In this document: positions 17,681-27,415 of the stretch, piece after piece
Layout of the letters: the number at the start of each line of letters is the position of its first letter
Position numbering within the stretch: position 1 is the stretch's first letter
Source: CAZGAH01 sp964523295
GTDB lineage: Bacteria; Desulfobacterota; Desulfovibrionia; Desulfovibrionales; Desulfovibrionaceae
Reading direction: 5' to 3'
Length of the DNA stretch: 64,000 bases
Assembly (NCBI GenBank): GCA_964523295.1
Contig: CAZGAH010000013.1
Location: 1-64,000 of the forward strand
The notes under the pieces: model-generated
What the model was told of the DNA's origin: nothing
Databases searched by the model: none
What the model saw: the letters and a program-made list of their open reading frames with translations, nothing else
Program-made: the position numbers and the translations under genes

Positions 17681-18808
17681 TCAGCCCGCGTGCTGGCGAC
17701 GTTGCGGCTGAAAGCTGCACAGCGGTTCTTCGGCCAGATAATGCCCGCGCATGGTCTGAGCCCTGGCCCGGCAGCCGCCGCAGACGCGATGGTATTCGCA
17801 GATGCCGCACTTTCCCTGGTAGGCAGCAGGGTCGCGCAGGGCCAGAAACTGGGGAGCGCTTCGCCAGATTTCCGGAAAAGGCGTCGTGGTCACATTGCCG
17901 CAATCCAGTTCGAGGTAGCCGCAGGGCTGGACGACGCCGGTATGCGAGATGAAGCAGAAGCCCGTGCCGCCCAGGCAGCCGCGCGTGAGCGCATCCATCC
18001 CGAAGGTCTGCGGCGTCACGCTCACGCCTTCGGCCTTGGCCCGTTGGCGCATGATCCTGTAGTAGTGCGGCGCGCACGTGGCCTTGAGGTGCATGGTCGT
18101 GGTTTTGCGAAAATCATAGAACCAGTTGAGCACCTGTTCGTACGTGTCCGCGTCGATGGCCTCGTCGCCGATGCGTGCCGCGCGGCCCGTGGGCACGAGC
18201 AGAAAGATGTGCCAGGCGGCCGCGCCCAGGTCCTCGGCCAGGTGGAAAATCGTCTTGAAGCTGCTCAGATTGCTGCGGGTTACCGTCGTGTTGATCTGGA
18301 ATTCGACGCCGGCCTGTTTGAGATGCGCAATGCCGCGCAGGGCCTGGTCAAAGGCGCCGTGTACGCCGCGAAAGTCGTCATGGCTGGCCGCGTCGGGTCC
18401 GTCGATGGAGATGCTGCAACGCTGGATGCCAGACTGTTTGATCCGCGCCGCGTTGTCGGCGTCGACGAGCGTGCCGTTGGGAGCCATGACGCAGCGAAGG
18501 CCCAGGCTGTTCGCGTGCTCGACGAGCGTGAAGATGTCCGGCCTGAGCAACGGCTCGCCCCCAGTGAAAATGACGATTGGACTGCCGGTCTGGGGAAAGG
18601 TGTCGATCAGAGCCAGGGCTGCCGCGGTGTCGAGTTCGCCGGGATAGGGCTCTATGCGGGCCTCGGCCCGGCAGTGCCGGCAGGCGAGATTGCACGAACG
18701 GGTCACTTCCCAGGCGATGAGTCGCAGCGGCGGAGTCCCCGTGCTGTCGGGGCTGTTGGCAGGGCCGTGCGGATGCCCGGCACCGTGCGGATGGGTCTGT
18801 TCGGTCAT
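17681..18808 (-). CDS. ahbD: Heme b synthase, radical SAM protein AhbD
   Basis: AhbD oxidatively decarboxylates the propionates at rings A and B of iron-coproporphyrin III, giving heme b: the last step of the siroheme route. The 375-residue protein has the radical SAM cluster motif CNLACRHC (VTRSCNLACRHCRAEA) near residue 40, the GGEPLLRPD SAM site, and a C-terminal SPASM/twitch cluster region (CGICEYHRVCGGCRARA). The His/Gly-rich N-terminus (MTEQTHPHGAGHPHG) could bind metal. Sequence around the radical SAM motif distinguishes it from AhbC upstream. Confidence 0.93.
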   Translation of the reverse strand: MTEQTHPHGAGHPHGPANSPDSTGTPPLRLIAWEVTRSCNLACRHCRAEARIEPYPGELDTAAALALIDTFPQTGSPIVIFTGGEPLLRPDIFTLVEHANSLGLRCVMAPNGTLVDADNAARIKQSGIQRCSISIDGPDAASHDDFRGVHGAFDQALRGIAHLKQAGVEFQINTTVTRSNLSSFKTIFHLAEDLGAAAWHIFLLVPTGRAARIGDEAIDADTYEQVLNWFYDFRKTTTMHLKATCAPHYYRIMRQRAKAEGVSVTPQTFGMDALTRGCLGGTGFCFISHTGVVQPCGYLELDCGNVTTTPFPEIWRSAPQFLALRDPAAYQGKCGICEYHRVCGGCRARAQTMRGHYLAEEPLCSFQPQRRQHAG

Positions 18809-18860
18809 GCGTCTTCCTTTAATGCGTCGGATCGGTGCGTCGTACGGGGGGTTGTCTTGC

Positions 18861-19841
18861 TCACTGGCGCAACGCCCTGATCGCGTCCAGGGCGAAGTAC
18901 GTGATGATGAGGTCGGCGCCGGCGCGTTTGATGGCCGTGAGGGTCTCGAGCATGACGCGCGTCTCGTCGATCCAGCCGGCCTGGGCCGCAGCCTTGATCA
19001 TGGCGTATTCTCCGCTGACCTGGTAGGCGCAGAGCGGCAGGTCGGTGGATTCGCGCAGGCGGCGAATGATGTCCAGATAGGCGCCGGCCGGCTTGACCAT
19101 GAGGATATCCGCGCCTTCGGCTTCGTCGGCCGCGGCCTCGAGCATGGCCTCGCGACCGTTGGCCGGGTCCATCTGGTAGCTTTTCCGGTCGCCGAACTGC
19201 GGGGTCGATTCCGCGGCCTCGCGGAACGGACCGTACAGGCTGGATGCGTATTTCACGGCATAGGAGAGTATCGGCGTGGCGGTGAATCCCGCGTCGTCGA
19301 GAGCCTGGCGTATGGCGGCGACGCGCCCGTCCATCATGTCCGAGGGGGCCACGATGTCAGCCCCGGCCCTGACATGGGAGAGGGCCGAGCGGGCGAGCAG
19401 TTCCAGGGTGGGGTCGTTGAGGACGTCGCCCTCGTGGATGACGCCGCAATGCCCGTGCGAGGTGTATTCGCAGAGACAGACGTCGGTAATGACAACGAGT
19501 TCGGGCCGGCGCTTTTTGATGCCGGCCACGGCGCGCTGTACGATGCCCGCCGGATTGCAGGCTTCGGAGCCGGTGGGGTCCTTGCTGGCCGGAATGCCGA
19601 ACAGGAGCACGGCCTTGACGCCCTGATCCGCCGCCTGATCGACCTCGTCCACCAATCGCTCCAGACCGAACTGATACTGTCCGGGCATGGCGGATATGGG
19701 GCGGGCGAAGTCCGGCGGCGCGGCTTCGACGACGAAAAAGGGCAGAATGAAATCCTCGGGCGACAGGTGCGTCTCGCGCATGAGGTCGCGCAAGGCGGGC
19801 GTACGTCGCAGCCGGCGGCCGCGAAAGAATCGACTGTCCAT
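18861..19841 (-). CDS. hemB: Delta-aminolevulinic acid dehydratase (porphobilinogen synthase)
   Basis: HemB condenses two 5-aminolevulinate molecules to porphobilinogen, the common precursor of siroheme, heme and corrinoids. The 326-residue protein has the Zn-binding cysteines in [13 protein letters not shown] and both Schiff-base lysine regions ([16 protein letters not shown] and [13 protein letters not shown]). The ATG at 19841 is chosen by homology ([13 protein letters not shown]) although the frame is open further upstream into ahbC. It sits between ahbC and ahbD, as in other sulfate reducers. Confidence 0.96.
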   Translation of the reverse strand: MDSRFFRGRRLRRTPALRDLMRETHLSPEDFILPFFVVEAAPPDFARPISAMPGQYQFGLERLVDEVDQAADQGVKAVLLFGIPASKDPTGSEACNPAGIVQRAVAGIKKRRPELVVITDVCLCEYTSHGHCGVIHEGDVLNDPTLELLARSALSHVRAGADIVAPSDMMDGRVAAIRQALDDAGFTATPILSYAVKYASSLYGPFREAAESTPQFGDRKSYQMDPANGREAMLEAAADEAEGADILMVKPAGAYLDIIRRLRESTDLPLCAYQVSGEYAMIKAAAQAGWIDETRVMLETLTAIKRAGADLIITYFALDAIRALRQ

Positions 19842-19855
19842 GCGTGCTCCTTGGG

Positions 19856-21037
19856 TCAGGCCTTGATTTCGTCGTCGGTCAGGTAGCAGGCGGGGTCCTG
19901 GGCCCAGATGTCGCCGTACAAGGCTTCGGCCCGGGCACGGAAGTTGCCGCCGCAGATGGCGAGATAGCGGCAGCCCGCGCAACGGCCCTTGACGTGATCC
20001 TTTTTGTTCTTGAGCTGGTGCAGCAGCTCGATGGAGGGGTCTGTCCATATCTGTGAGAACGGACGCTCGAGCACGTTGCCGAAGGTATGGTTGCGCCAGA
20101 ACTGGTCGGCGTGGACGCTGCCGTCCCAGGAGATGCAGCCGATGCCGCGGCCGGAATTGTTGCCGTCGTTGTACTGCAACAGGGCCATGACGTCCTCTGC
20201 GCGGGCCGGATCTTCGCGTTTGAGCCGCAGGTAGACGTAGGGACCGTCGGCGTGGTTGTCCACGGTGAGCACTTCCTTGGGCTTTCCGGCGTCAAAAAGC
20301 CGGCGCGTGCGATCCATGATCAGGTCGAGCAGCGCGCGTGTCTCGGCGTGGTCGAGGTCTTCCTTGATCAGCTCCGATCCGCGCCCCGAATAGACGAGGT
20401 GATAGAAGCAGATACGCGGAACCTCCAGCTGCTCGACGAGGTCGAACATCAGGCCGACTTCGCCGACATTGCGGCGGTTGACCGTAAAGCGCAGTCCGAC
20501 CTTGAGCCCCTCGGCCTTGCAGTTTTCGATGCCGGCAAGGGCCTTGCGAAAGGCGCCGTTTACGCCGCGGAAACGGTCGTGGACTTCCTCCCCGCCATCC
20601 AGGGAAATGCCGACGTAGGACAGGCCGATCGCCTTGAGTTCCCTGGCCTTGTCTTTGCCGATGAGCGTACCGTTCGTGGAGATGACCGCGCGCATGCCTT
20701 TGGACACGGCAAAGCTGGCCAGCTCGACGAGATCGTCACGCACGAGCGGTTCTCCTCCGGAAAAGAGCATTACCGGAGCTCCGAAGGCGGCGAGGTCCTC
20801 GATCATGGTTTTTGCCTGTGCCGTGTCGATAGCGTCCTTGCCCTGCTCCTCGATGGCCTTGGCGTAGCAGTGAACGCAGCGCAGGTTGCAGCGTCGGGTC
20901 ATGTTCCAGACAACGACCGGTTTTTTATCAGCAGAGAACTGGAGGAGATGCGAGGGGAGTTTGCCGGAGTGCCGGCCGTAGCGCAACGCATCGGACGGCT
21001 CCACCTGGCCGCAATAGAGTTTGGAAATGCCGATCAT
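19856..21037 (-). CDS. ahbC: 12,18-didecarboxysiroheme deacetylase, radical SAM protein AhbC
   Basis: AhbC removes the two acetate side chains of 12,18-didecarboxysiroheme to form iron-coproporphyrin III. The 393-residue protein starts with the family-typical [11 protein letters not shown] and carries the radical SAM motif CNLRCVHC (about residues 50-57), GGEPLVRDD, and a C-terminal cluster region ([12 protein letters not shown]). It heads the ahbC-hemB-ahbD-decarboxylase unit; the 14-bp gap to hemB indicates one transcript. Confidence 0.94.
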   Translation of the reverse strand: MIGISKLYCGQVEPSDALRYGRHSGKLPSHLLQFSADKKPVVVWNMTRRCNLRCVHCYAKAIEEQGKDAIDTAQAKTMIEDLAAFGAPVMLFSGGEPLVRDDLVELASFAVSKGMRAVISTNGTLIGKDKARELKAIGLSYVGISLDGGEEVHDRFRGVNGAFRKALAGIENCKAEGLKVGLRFTVNRRNVGEVGLMFDLVEQLEVPRICFYHLVYSGRGSELIKEDLDHAETRALLDLIMDRTRRLFDAGKPKEVLTVDNHADGPYVYLRLKREDPARAEDVMALLQYNDGNNSGRGIGCISWDGSVHADQFWRNHTFGNVLERPFSQIWTDPSIELLHQLKNKKDHVKGRCAGCRYLAICGGNFRARAEALYGDIWAQDPACYLTDDEIKA

Positions 21038-21134
21038 GCGTACTCCTTGCCCGATGCAGCGCCTATGCGGAGGCGCGGCGGCATCGGACGGGTTTGGTTC
21101 GAGTTGAGACCCGGAATGGAAGAAAGGCAGGGCG

Positions 21135-21836
21135 TCAAAGTATTCTGCCGTCGGCCGGGCAATTCGGGCAGTCTTTTTCCTGCTTCATTTTCTCTTTCAT
21201 GGGCTGTAGCCAGTTGTTGAGCGGCCTGCTCAGGTCCGAGGCCAGCGCCACGGTGATGGCGTAGATGGGGTCGGCCGGCAGGCGGGATTTTTTGGAAAAG
21301 AGGATGAAATCCTGAGTGCCGCGATTGGTCATGATGCCGGCGTGGGCGATGGACCAGATCAGGGAGCCGGAGATGGTGTCGTAGATCTCCAGCCGGAGTG
21401 AGAGCTGCGAGTCGCCGAGCGAGCCCCCGGAAATGAAGTGGGTGATGTCGCCGCCGATGGCCAGGTCGGCGCCTTTGGCCCGGGCCATGCTGACGCCGGC
21501 CTCGCCGCCGGGCCAGACGGTGTTCTCGGCGAATTCGAGAACAGGAAACACGCGCTGCCGCAGCCACATCTGCCAGAAACAGCGGGTTACTTCCTTGCTG
21601 TAATGGACGGGGTCCTTGATGCTTTGTCGCATCTTGAAGGGAAAGATGATGGCGCTGAGCGGACGGTCCGGCACGTCCTCCGGGCGGAGATAAATCTGGG
21701 GTTTCCAGGGCCGCTCGACGAATTCCTCGATGTTCAGGGTGATGCCGTGGCCGATATCCCCCTGGACTTCGTAGGAGCCGCAGGCCGCGATCAGGCTGAG
21801 CGCCAGAAGCAGGGCGGGCAGCAGGGCGTATTTCAT
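21135..21836 (-). CDS. Putative outer-membrane lipoprotein, unknown
   Basis: A 233-residue protein whose first residues form a lipoprotein signal peptide ending in the lipobox LIAAC, so the mature N-terminus is Cys-20. The rest predicts an alpha/beta domain including KGADLAIGGDITHFISGG, a pattern shared with lipoproteins that bind small ligands or assemble envelope structures (I cannot name the family with certainty). The C-terminus has a CPNC motif. The start at 21836 is chosen by the signal peptide; the longer frame to 21863 adds no plausible sequence. Confidence 0.7.
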   Translation of the reverse strand: MKYALLPALLLALSLIAACGSYEVQGDIGHGITLNIEEFVERPWKPQIYLRPEDVPDRPLSAIIFPFKMRQSIKDPVHYSKEVTRCFWQMWLRQRVFPVLEFAENTVWPGGEAGVSMARAKGADLAIGGDITHFISGGSLGDSQLSLRLEIYDTISGSLIWSIAHAGIMTNRGTQDFILFSKKSRLPADPIYAITVALASDLSRPLNNWLQPMKEKMKQEKDCPNCPADGRIL

Positions 21837-21909
21837 AGTCGAAGCTCCCTCTACGCAAAGCACGGGAAGTCCCGGCTGTGGGGTTGGCGAATCGGGCTGG
21901 CCGGGTTCG

Positions 21910-22245
21910 TCACTGGAGCGTAGTTGTCGGCGTCGGCGCCGTTTGGACGGTTTCGATGAGCTGGGCTTTGGATCGGATCATGCTCTTGCGCAACTGGAGC
22001 CGTTGGCCGGGTGAAATCTGCTTGAATTCCGGGCGGGCAGTGAGTCTGTCCAGCTGTTCCATCTGGGACTGAATGCGTCTGATGTCTCCGCGGAATTCAT
22101 GCTGCCCGGGCCAGAGCTTTCCGGCGAGCACCGCCAGTTCATGCAGCTCATGAGCCAGCTCGCGCAGCGCTTCGGGATCGATGTCGCGCGCGAGCCGTCT
22201 GCGCTCCATGATCTCATTCCATTTTTTCTTTATCCAGGCGAGCAT
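21910..22245 (-). CDS. Small hypothetical helical protein
   Basis: A 111-residue, highly charged, helical protein (MLAWIKKKWNEIMERRRLARDI...). No signal peptide, no transmembrane segment and no recognised motif. It lies 22 bp upstream-to-downstream of the zinc-ribbon/Yip1 gene on the same strand and is probably co-transcribed with it and with the lipoprotein that follows. Confidence 0.6.
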   Translation of the reverse strand: MLAWIKKKWNEIMERRRLARDIDPEALRELAHELHELAVLAGKLWPGQHEFRGDIRRIQSQMEQLDRLTARPEFKQISPGQRLQLRKSMIRSKAQLIETVQTAPTPTTTLQ

Positions 22246-22267
22246 GACGTTGCTCCGAAATCCTCTG

Positions 22268-23308
22268 TCAGGATTTGACCATGAAGGCTACCGCTCCGGC
22301 GAGAAGTATCACTCCCAGCACGAGAACGGCAATGGGAATGAACAATGCGCAGAAGACCCGGGGGTAGGTAGTCTGGTGAACGGTCTTGTAGGCGATAATG
22401 GTTGTCACCAGACACCAGAACATCGCCACGACGGGTCCCACGATGGGAATGACGCCGATGATATAGGGAGCGTATCCGTAGGCCGCGGCCCGGAAGGTGC
22501 CGTTGAATCCCGCCGAGGCCGCCTGGAAGAGCATGAGAAAGACGTGGTTGACGGCAGCGGAGACAAAAATGGCTACGGTAAAGAGCAGCGGATAGACGAC
22601 GAGCATGAAAAACGAACCGGCGCCGGCGAGTCCGGAGAGCGCAAACAGCGGATTGCCTTCCATTCCCTCGGCCAGGCCCATGGAGGTGAGGATGATGTTG
22701 GCGACGCTGCTCCAGACATACTGGACGAGCGAAGAAAACATGCCGATGAGCAGATAGTAGGCCAGAGGTTTGCCGATGGTGCCGTCCACGGGCATGGATT
22801 GAAAAAAGCGCGTGGGAGTGAGCAGAACATATTTGGTGGTCAATGTCAGGGCGGGGAAAAAACCGAAGGTATCGAGGTTCTCCCAGGGTATGGTCATGGC
22901 GTCGGCTGGCGGCGGCTTTCTTTCGTACCCCTTGCGTGGCGCCGGCCCGGGGGCGGCCTCACGGCGAGGCTCGTCGGTGCCCATGCTCGCGATGTGGTCC
23001 CAGATATCCCCCTGCGGCTTGTCCGTCTGAACGCCAGAAGAGGAGGGCGGGCCTGGCGGCGGCGCTGCCATCGTTCCGGGCGGGATGTGCGATGACGTCG
23101 GGTGCGGCGGCGCCTTGGGCGGAGCGGAAGGCGTTTCGTGTCCTGAGGCCAGGCGCGCGTCACCGGAATCACCGGCCTGTGCGCCGGAAAGATTCCGGAA
23201 TTTGAATTTGTTCGCGCACTTGGGACAGGTGGCCATCTCGGCCGCCGCCGGTATTTTCTCGTCCGGGATCGTTCGGGCGAACTGACATTTGGGACAGATG
23301 ATCTGCAT
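22268..23308 (-). CDS. Zinc-ribbon and Yip1-domain membrane protein
   Basis: The 346-residue protein starts with an MJ0042-type zinc ribbon (CPKCQFARTIPDEKI...CPKC, residues ~5-34), common in deltaproteobacteria. A Pro-rich linker of about 90 residues leads into five hydrophobic segments of the Yip1 family (residues ~160-345). The cytosolic zinc ribbon tethered to an integral membrane domain suggests a regulatory or envelope-organising role; none is established. Confidence 0.8.
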   Translation of the reverse strand: MQIICPKCQFARTIPDEKIPAAAEMATCPKCANKFKFRNLSGAQAGDSGDARLASGHETPSAPPKAPPHPTSSHIPPGTMAAPPPGPPSSSGVQTDKPQGDIWDHIASMGTDEPRREAAPGPAPRKGYERKPPPADAMTIPWENLDTFGFFPALTLTTKYVLLTPTRFFQSMPVDGTIGKPLAYYLLIGMFSSLVQYVWSSVANIILTSMGLAEGMEGNPLFALSGLAGAGSFFMLVVYPLLFTVAIFVSAAVNHVFLMLFQAASAGFNGTFRAAAYGYAPYIIGVIPIVGPVVAMFWCLVTTIIAYKTVHQTTYPRVFCALFIPIAVLVLGVILLAGAVAFMVKS

Positions 23309-23572
23309 CGCTTATCCTTGGGTCGCGTTGGCAGGCATTGTACCGGGAGCCTGCCCGGGAATCAAGCGGTCGGCTGAGCTGCGGCAGTGTATCACGTCCA
23401 AGGTTATGGGGCAAAGCCCTTGCCTCGTCAACGAAAAATTCGGCAGGAAAAATACGGCAGAAAAAAAGATCGAGCGCACGTTCTCCATGGACGACGCAGC
23501 CATTGCCGCGTCGTCTGGAAGGGCGGGCGATCTTCAGTGCGGGCCGATTCGAATCGTGCGCAGCGCTGCCGG

Positions 23573-24304
23573 TTATGTCGTCCGGGAGGCCATTTTTCGG
23601 TACATATTCGAACCGGCAAGCAGTCGGCCCTGGTTGATAGAGATTGGTGCCGGCGGCGCAGGTTTGTTCTGCGCAGGAGCAGCGGTCGGGGCCGGAGCTT
23701 CGGCCACTGTTTCCGGGCGCGCAGCCTGTGCCGGCCTGGTCTGGGGAAGCGGAGGCGTCTTTCGGTAGCTGCCGGGCAGGGGCGCTGGACCGGCAGACGG
23801 CACCGCGCCGGCCTGGTTAGCACCCAGAGGTGCGGGGCGGATTCCGGGCGATGCCGGAGGCGCCTGTTCAGTGCTTGTCGGCTGGGCCGTTTGCGCTGTG
23901 CGCTGGGGCGTGGGTGCGACGCGTGGCGGATCCGAGGCGCCGTCCTTGATGATCTGCCCGAAGGCGTCGCGCAGCCCGGACAGAATTTTGACGACCTCGT
24001 CGATGAGTTCGACATCCATGTGCAGGTTGGCCTTGAGCAGCCGCGTATTGCAGAAAAAATAGAGATTGTGCAGATTGTTGGCTAGGTCGCCTCCTTTCTG
24101 ACTGTTGAGGCTGCTGTCGAGTTCGGAAATGATGTCCATGGCTTTGGAGATGAGAATGCCTTTCTGGGCGTAGTTCTTCTCCTGAATCTTTTCCTTGGCC
24201 TGCTTGAGGAATTTGATGGCGCCGTCGTAGAGCATCAGCAGCAGGTTGCCTTGCGTGGTGGTCGTCACCTGCGTCTGGAAGTAGGCTTGGGCGGCTTTAA
24301 GCAT
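23573..24304 (-). CDS. fliS: Flagellin export chaperone FliS with long Pro-rich C-terminal extension
   Basis: FliS binds the C-terminal helix of flagellin, prevents premature polymerisation and delivers it to FlhA. Residues 1-125 are a standard FliS four-helix bundle (MLKAAQAYFQTQV..., QGNLLLMLYDGAIKFL, LSGLRDAFGQII). Residues ~126-243 are an extra Pro/Ala/Gln-rich, presumably disordered tail without homologue known to me; FliS is normally about 130 residues. The gene is 13 bp downstream of fliD and shares its sigma-54 promoter. Confidence 0.92.
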   Translation of the reverse strand: MLKAAQAYFQTQVTTTTQGNLLLMLYDGAIKFLKQAKEKIQEKNYAQKGILISKAMDIISELDSSLNSQKGGDLANNLHNLYFFCNTRLLKANLHMDVELIDEVVKILSGLRDAFGQIIKDGASDPPRVAPTPQRTAQTAQPTSTEQAPPASPGIRPAPLGANQAGAVPSAGPAPLPGSYRKTPPLPQTRPAQAARPETVAEAPAPTAAPAQNKPAPPAPISINQGRLLAGSNMYRKMASRTT

Positions 24305-24317
24305 GGCTCATCTCCGA

Positions 24318-26033
24318 TTATTTACTGGTGTCGAGTTTCTTGATCTGACTTTCCAACGACTTCGTCTGCTGATCGTATTGGCCGAGCAGCGCATCCAGCC
24401 TTGCGAACTTCAGTCTCAGCTGGGTGGACATGCGATCGAGTCTTCTTTCTTCGTAACTGATCTTCTTGTCGATGTTCCGAATGATGTCATTATAGTTGTT
24501 TTCGATGATATTGAGCGGACCGGTATCTTTGTTGAGATACTCACCCAGCATGTCGACGAGTTCACCGTTCTTGCCCTGCTTGAGGCGGACTTTGCCGGCG
24601 TAGTCGCCGGGGATGAGGTCGTTGACCTTGATGCAGATACCTTTGGCGTCGCCGTCGGCGGCCGTAATGTAGCCCTGGGAGTTGTCGATGGTTGCCGGCT
24701 TGCCGCCGATGGTGGCGTTGTAGATGGATCCGCTGGAATTCACGGAGTAGGCGACTTCGTAGACTCCTGCCTTTGAAATGTTACTGATGTGGGAATAGTA
24801 GCTGAAGCAGCCGGCCTTCGTTCCGTCGGGATCGTAGACGACTTCCGCCCCGACATGGTCGGCGGCGAAGAGCTGGGACACGGCTTCCACATTATTTTTC
24901 AGGGCGTCGGAGAGGATGTCCTCGTCCATTACCAACAGGCCGCGCGTGGGTGAGCCTTCGGAGGCGTCCGTCAGAATGCCGACCTGCGACAGCGCCGTGT
25001 AGAGATCGCCAGCATTGCTGGCCTCGCTGTAATAGAGAAAGCCGGGCGGCATACTGGCTACGGTTTGCTCGAGGTTGCTCTTGACCAGCTGTACGCCGTA
25101 GTTGCCGGTCATGACCGAGCCTTTCTTGCTCGTCGAGTCGTACTTGGTCAGCTCTATGAACAGTTGCCGGACTTCATTCATCTTGCTGACGAATGTCCGG
25201 ACATTGTCCATGATCGCCGCGGAGTCGAGGTTGACGGTGAGCCGGGTGGTGCCGCTATCCTTGAGCGTAAGCAGCACGCCGCTAATGGCGTTGGATACGG
25301 TGTTCGAGCTGCTGCGGATATAGGCATTGGAGCCGGTCGGCCATCCGTTCACCCGCAATTTGGCGTCGGTGTTGGACTGGGTTTCATTGAAGGGGCCCAG
25401 GTAGCCGAACGAACTGGTGAGAATGTTGAGATTGGCGTTGGAGCCGAGATCGAGCCCGCGCATCTGGAGATAATAACTCGACCCGTCGTTGACGACGGCG
25501 GCCTTGACCCCGGGATTGCCGGGGTCGGCATTGATGAGGTTCTTCAGCTCCTCCAGGCTTGTGCCCGGGGGAATGGTGATGGAGATGGTCTGGGACCCCT
25601 TGCCGTTGTTCGGATTGGTGTATTCGTAACGAAAGGCCTCGTAGGAAGGCGTGAGCGAGTCTGTCGGGCTGTTGAGACCGGAACTGCTTATCCAGATGGA
25701 GTTCTGCGCCATGGAGCAGACCTCCACGGAGTTGGTGCCGAGTTCGGCCGTGCTCAGGGCCTTGGCGGAAAGCACGGTGCTGCTGGTACTGGACACCTCC
25801 TTGCTGATGAACTCGTTCATGGTGTCCATGCTCTGCAGCGATGTCCGCAACGACAGCATCGATGAGTTAAGCTCCTGGAAGGCCACGTTGCGCTTCTCCC
25901 AGTCCGCTTTCCAACTCTCGAGCTGCCGCTTGTTCGTGCCTTCGACTTCGATCAGCTTGTCAGTGACGGAGCTGAAGTCCGTGCCTGAACCCAGACCGGA
26001 GAAGGTCACTTGACCGGATAGATATTCGCCCAT
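24318..26033 (-). CDS. fliD: Flagellar filament cap protein FliD (HAP2)
   Basis: FliD forms the cap at the filament tip that inserts flagellin subunits. The 571-residue product has the N-terminal signature GLGSGTDFSSVTDKLIEVE, a variable central region, and the C-terminal coiled-coil segment (about residues 520-571, ISYEERRLDRMSTQLRLKFARLDALLGQ) that anchors it to the other axial proteins. A sigma-54 promoter lies about 50 bp upstream. fliS follows after 13 bp. Confidence 0.95.
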   Translation of the reverse strand: MGEYLSGQVTFSGLGSGTDFSSVTDKLIEVEGTNKRQLESWKADWEKRNVAFQELNSSMLSLRTSLQSMDTMNEFISKEVSSTSSTVLSAKALSTAELGTNSVEVCSMAQNSIWISSSGLNSPTDSLTPSYEAFRYEYTNPNNGKGSQTISITIPPGTSLEELKNLINADPGNPGVKAAVVNDGSSYYLQMRGLDLGSNANLNILTSSFGYLGPFNETQSNTDAKLRVNGWPTGSNAYIRSSSNTVSNAISGVLLTLKDSGTTRLTVNLDSAAIMDNVRTFVSKMNEVRQLFIELTKYDSTSKKGSVMTGNYGVQLVKSNLEQTVASMPPGFLYYSEASNAGDLYTALSQVGILTDASEGSPTRGLLVMDEDILSDALKNNVEAVSQLFAADHVGAEVVYDPDGTKAGCFSYYSHISNISKAGVYEVAYSVNSSGSIYNATIGGKPATIDNSQGYITAADGDAKGICIKVNDLIPGDYAGKVRLKQGKNGELVDMLGEYLNKDTGPLNIIENNYNDIIRNIDKKISYEERRLDRMSTQLRLKFARLDALLGQYDQQTKSLESQIKKLDTSK

Positions 26034-26427
26034 ACGCCATCCCGCCGGAAATAAATGCCGTTGTTGTACATCTCAGTCAACTGCATGCAAAGGAAAGGCC
26101 AATCCGAGATTGGCAGGCGCGACATGCCACCAAGGGCGACAACGCGGGCCTGCGGGGTCAACCTCTCGTTGCACCGAGTTTTCCGTCTTCTTCTGTCTAT
26201 CGGTCGGGATGGGAAAATCTTTACCAGGATTGTGCCCTTGTCGACGAAAACAGCAGTCGGGCGGAGCTGGTTCCGTCGGGTTGACACCGAGAGGACGACG
26301 GAAGCGGTTGTCGGGTTTTGCCGAAGGGAAAGACCCGGAGTCAGCGTATCCGACAACTCGACAAGGGAAGGGAAGGGGAGTCGCGTGGCTACCCGGGGAG
26401 CGTCCCGGGGGGGGCGCAGACGTCAGG
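26034..26427. other. Intergenic region between fliD and mazG
   Basis: About 394 bases with no supportable gene. Near its left end is the sigma-54-like promoter for fliD. The right part, around 26390-26415, holds CCCGGGG/CCCGGGG inverted repeats that could terminate the mazG message. Nothing else was recognised. Confidence 0.5.
26086..26101 (-). promoter_or_regulatory. Sigma-54 (-24/-12) promoter of fliD-fliS
   Basis: Read on the minus strand the 16-mer is TGGCCTTTCCTTTGCA, with TGGC and TTGCA at the exact RpoN spacing. The predicted start would leave a leader of about 40 nt before the fliD ATG. This is the best sigma-54 match noticed in the window and agrees with RpoN control of filament-assembly genes in other bacteria. 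Confidence 0.75.
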
Positions 26428-27243
26428 CTACACTTCAGGATTCGTCGTTTGGTCGGTTTTAGCCTTTTCCCAGAGCCGGTTCTGCTCGTCCGGCGACAGG
26501 GAGGAAAATTCAAGTCCGCGCGTCCGCGCGGACTGCTCCATGCGCCGGAAGCGTTCCAGAAAGCTGCGGTTCGCGGCGTCCAGCGCGGCATTGGCCTTGA
26601 TGCCGTGGCGACGGCCGATTTCTACCAGCGTGAAGAGATAGTCGCCGAATTCTTCGAGCTGCCGTTCAGGTGATTCGCTGCGCACGGCCGACTGCCATTC
26701 CTCCCACTCGGCCGCAAGCTGACCGTAGGCGTCCCTGTCCGTGGCCCAGGTGAAGCCGACGCGGGCGGCTTTGCTGTGAATGCGATACGCCTTGAGCAAG
26801 GGAGGCAGGCCGTTGGGCAGGCTGGCGTACAGTCCCTGATCCGGGGCCTTGGCCTCGCGTTTTTCATTCCGTTTGATGCGCTCCCAGTTGCGCAGAAGCT
26901 CCTCCCTGCCGATCGGGCGCGTCTCCTCAAAGACATGTGGATGGCGGCGGATCATTTTCGCGGCGTTCGAAGCAAGGGCCTCGGGCAGGGTAAAGTCGCC
27001 GCGCCCGGCGTACAGCCGGGCCAGAAACAGGAGCAGAAAAAGGAGGTCGCCCAATTCTTCGCCCGCTCCGGCAGCATCGCCCGCGCGGATCGCCTCCACC
27101 AGCTCGAAGGCCTCTTCGATGACGTAATCACAGAGGGTTTCCGGCGTCTGTTTGCGGTCCCACGGGCAACCGTCTTCGCCGAGCAGGGCGTCGAGCACCG
27201 ATTCGACCGGAGCGAGCGGATTGGCAAATCCGTCCGCGTCCAT
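26428..27243 (-). CDS. mazG: Nucleoside triphosphate pyrophosphohydrolase MazG
   Basis: MazG hydrolyses (d)NTPs to monophosphates and pyrophosphate, cleaning the nucleotide pool and modulating stress signalling. The core has the first domain (GCPWDRKQTPETL, VIEEAFELVEAI with the EExxE metal motif, GEELGDLLFLL) and a second half with EFGDYLFTLVEIGR. The start at 27243 gives 271 residues, close to the family length. The frame stays open to 27447 (339 residues), and a GTG at 27333 is another option; the extra N-terminus is low-complexity Pro/Ser/Asp. It follows cvpA on the same strand. Confidence 0.9.
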   Translation of the reverse strand: MDADGFANPLAPVESVLDALLGEDGCPWDRKQTPETLCDYVIEEAFELVEAIRAGDAAGAGEELGDLLFLLLFLARLYAGRGDFTLPEALASNAAKMIRRHPHVFEETRPIGREELLRNWERIKRNEKREAKAPDQGLYASLPNGLPPLLKAYRIHSKAARVGFTWATDRDAYGQLAAEWEEWQSAVRSESPERQLEEFGDYLFTLVEIGRRHGIKANAALDAANRSFLERFRRMEQSARTRGLEFSSLSPDEQNRLWEKAKTDQTTNPEV

Positions 27244-27415
27244 TTCGCCGGATGTCCGGCCTGGTGTCGGGTTGTCACTCGGCGTGTCCGCGGGGCTCAG
27301 GTTTTCGTCGGGTCGGGAGGTATCGTCGTTCACGGCAGGATCGTTCCGTGGCCTGGTCGCAGGACCGGCTTCATTCGAAAAGGCAGGGTGAGTCGGGTTG
27401 AAGAGGGCCCGTGGT

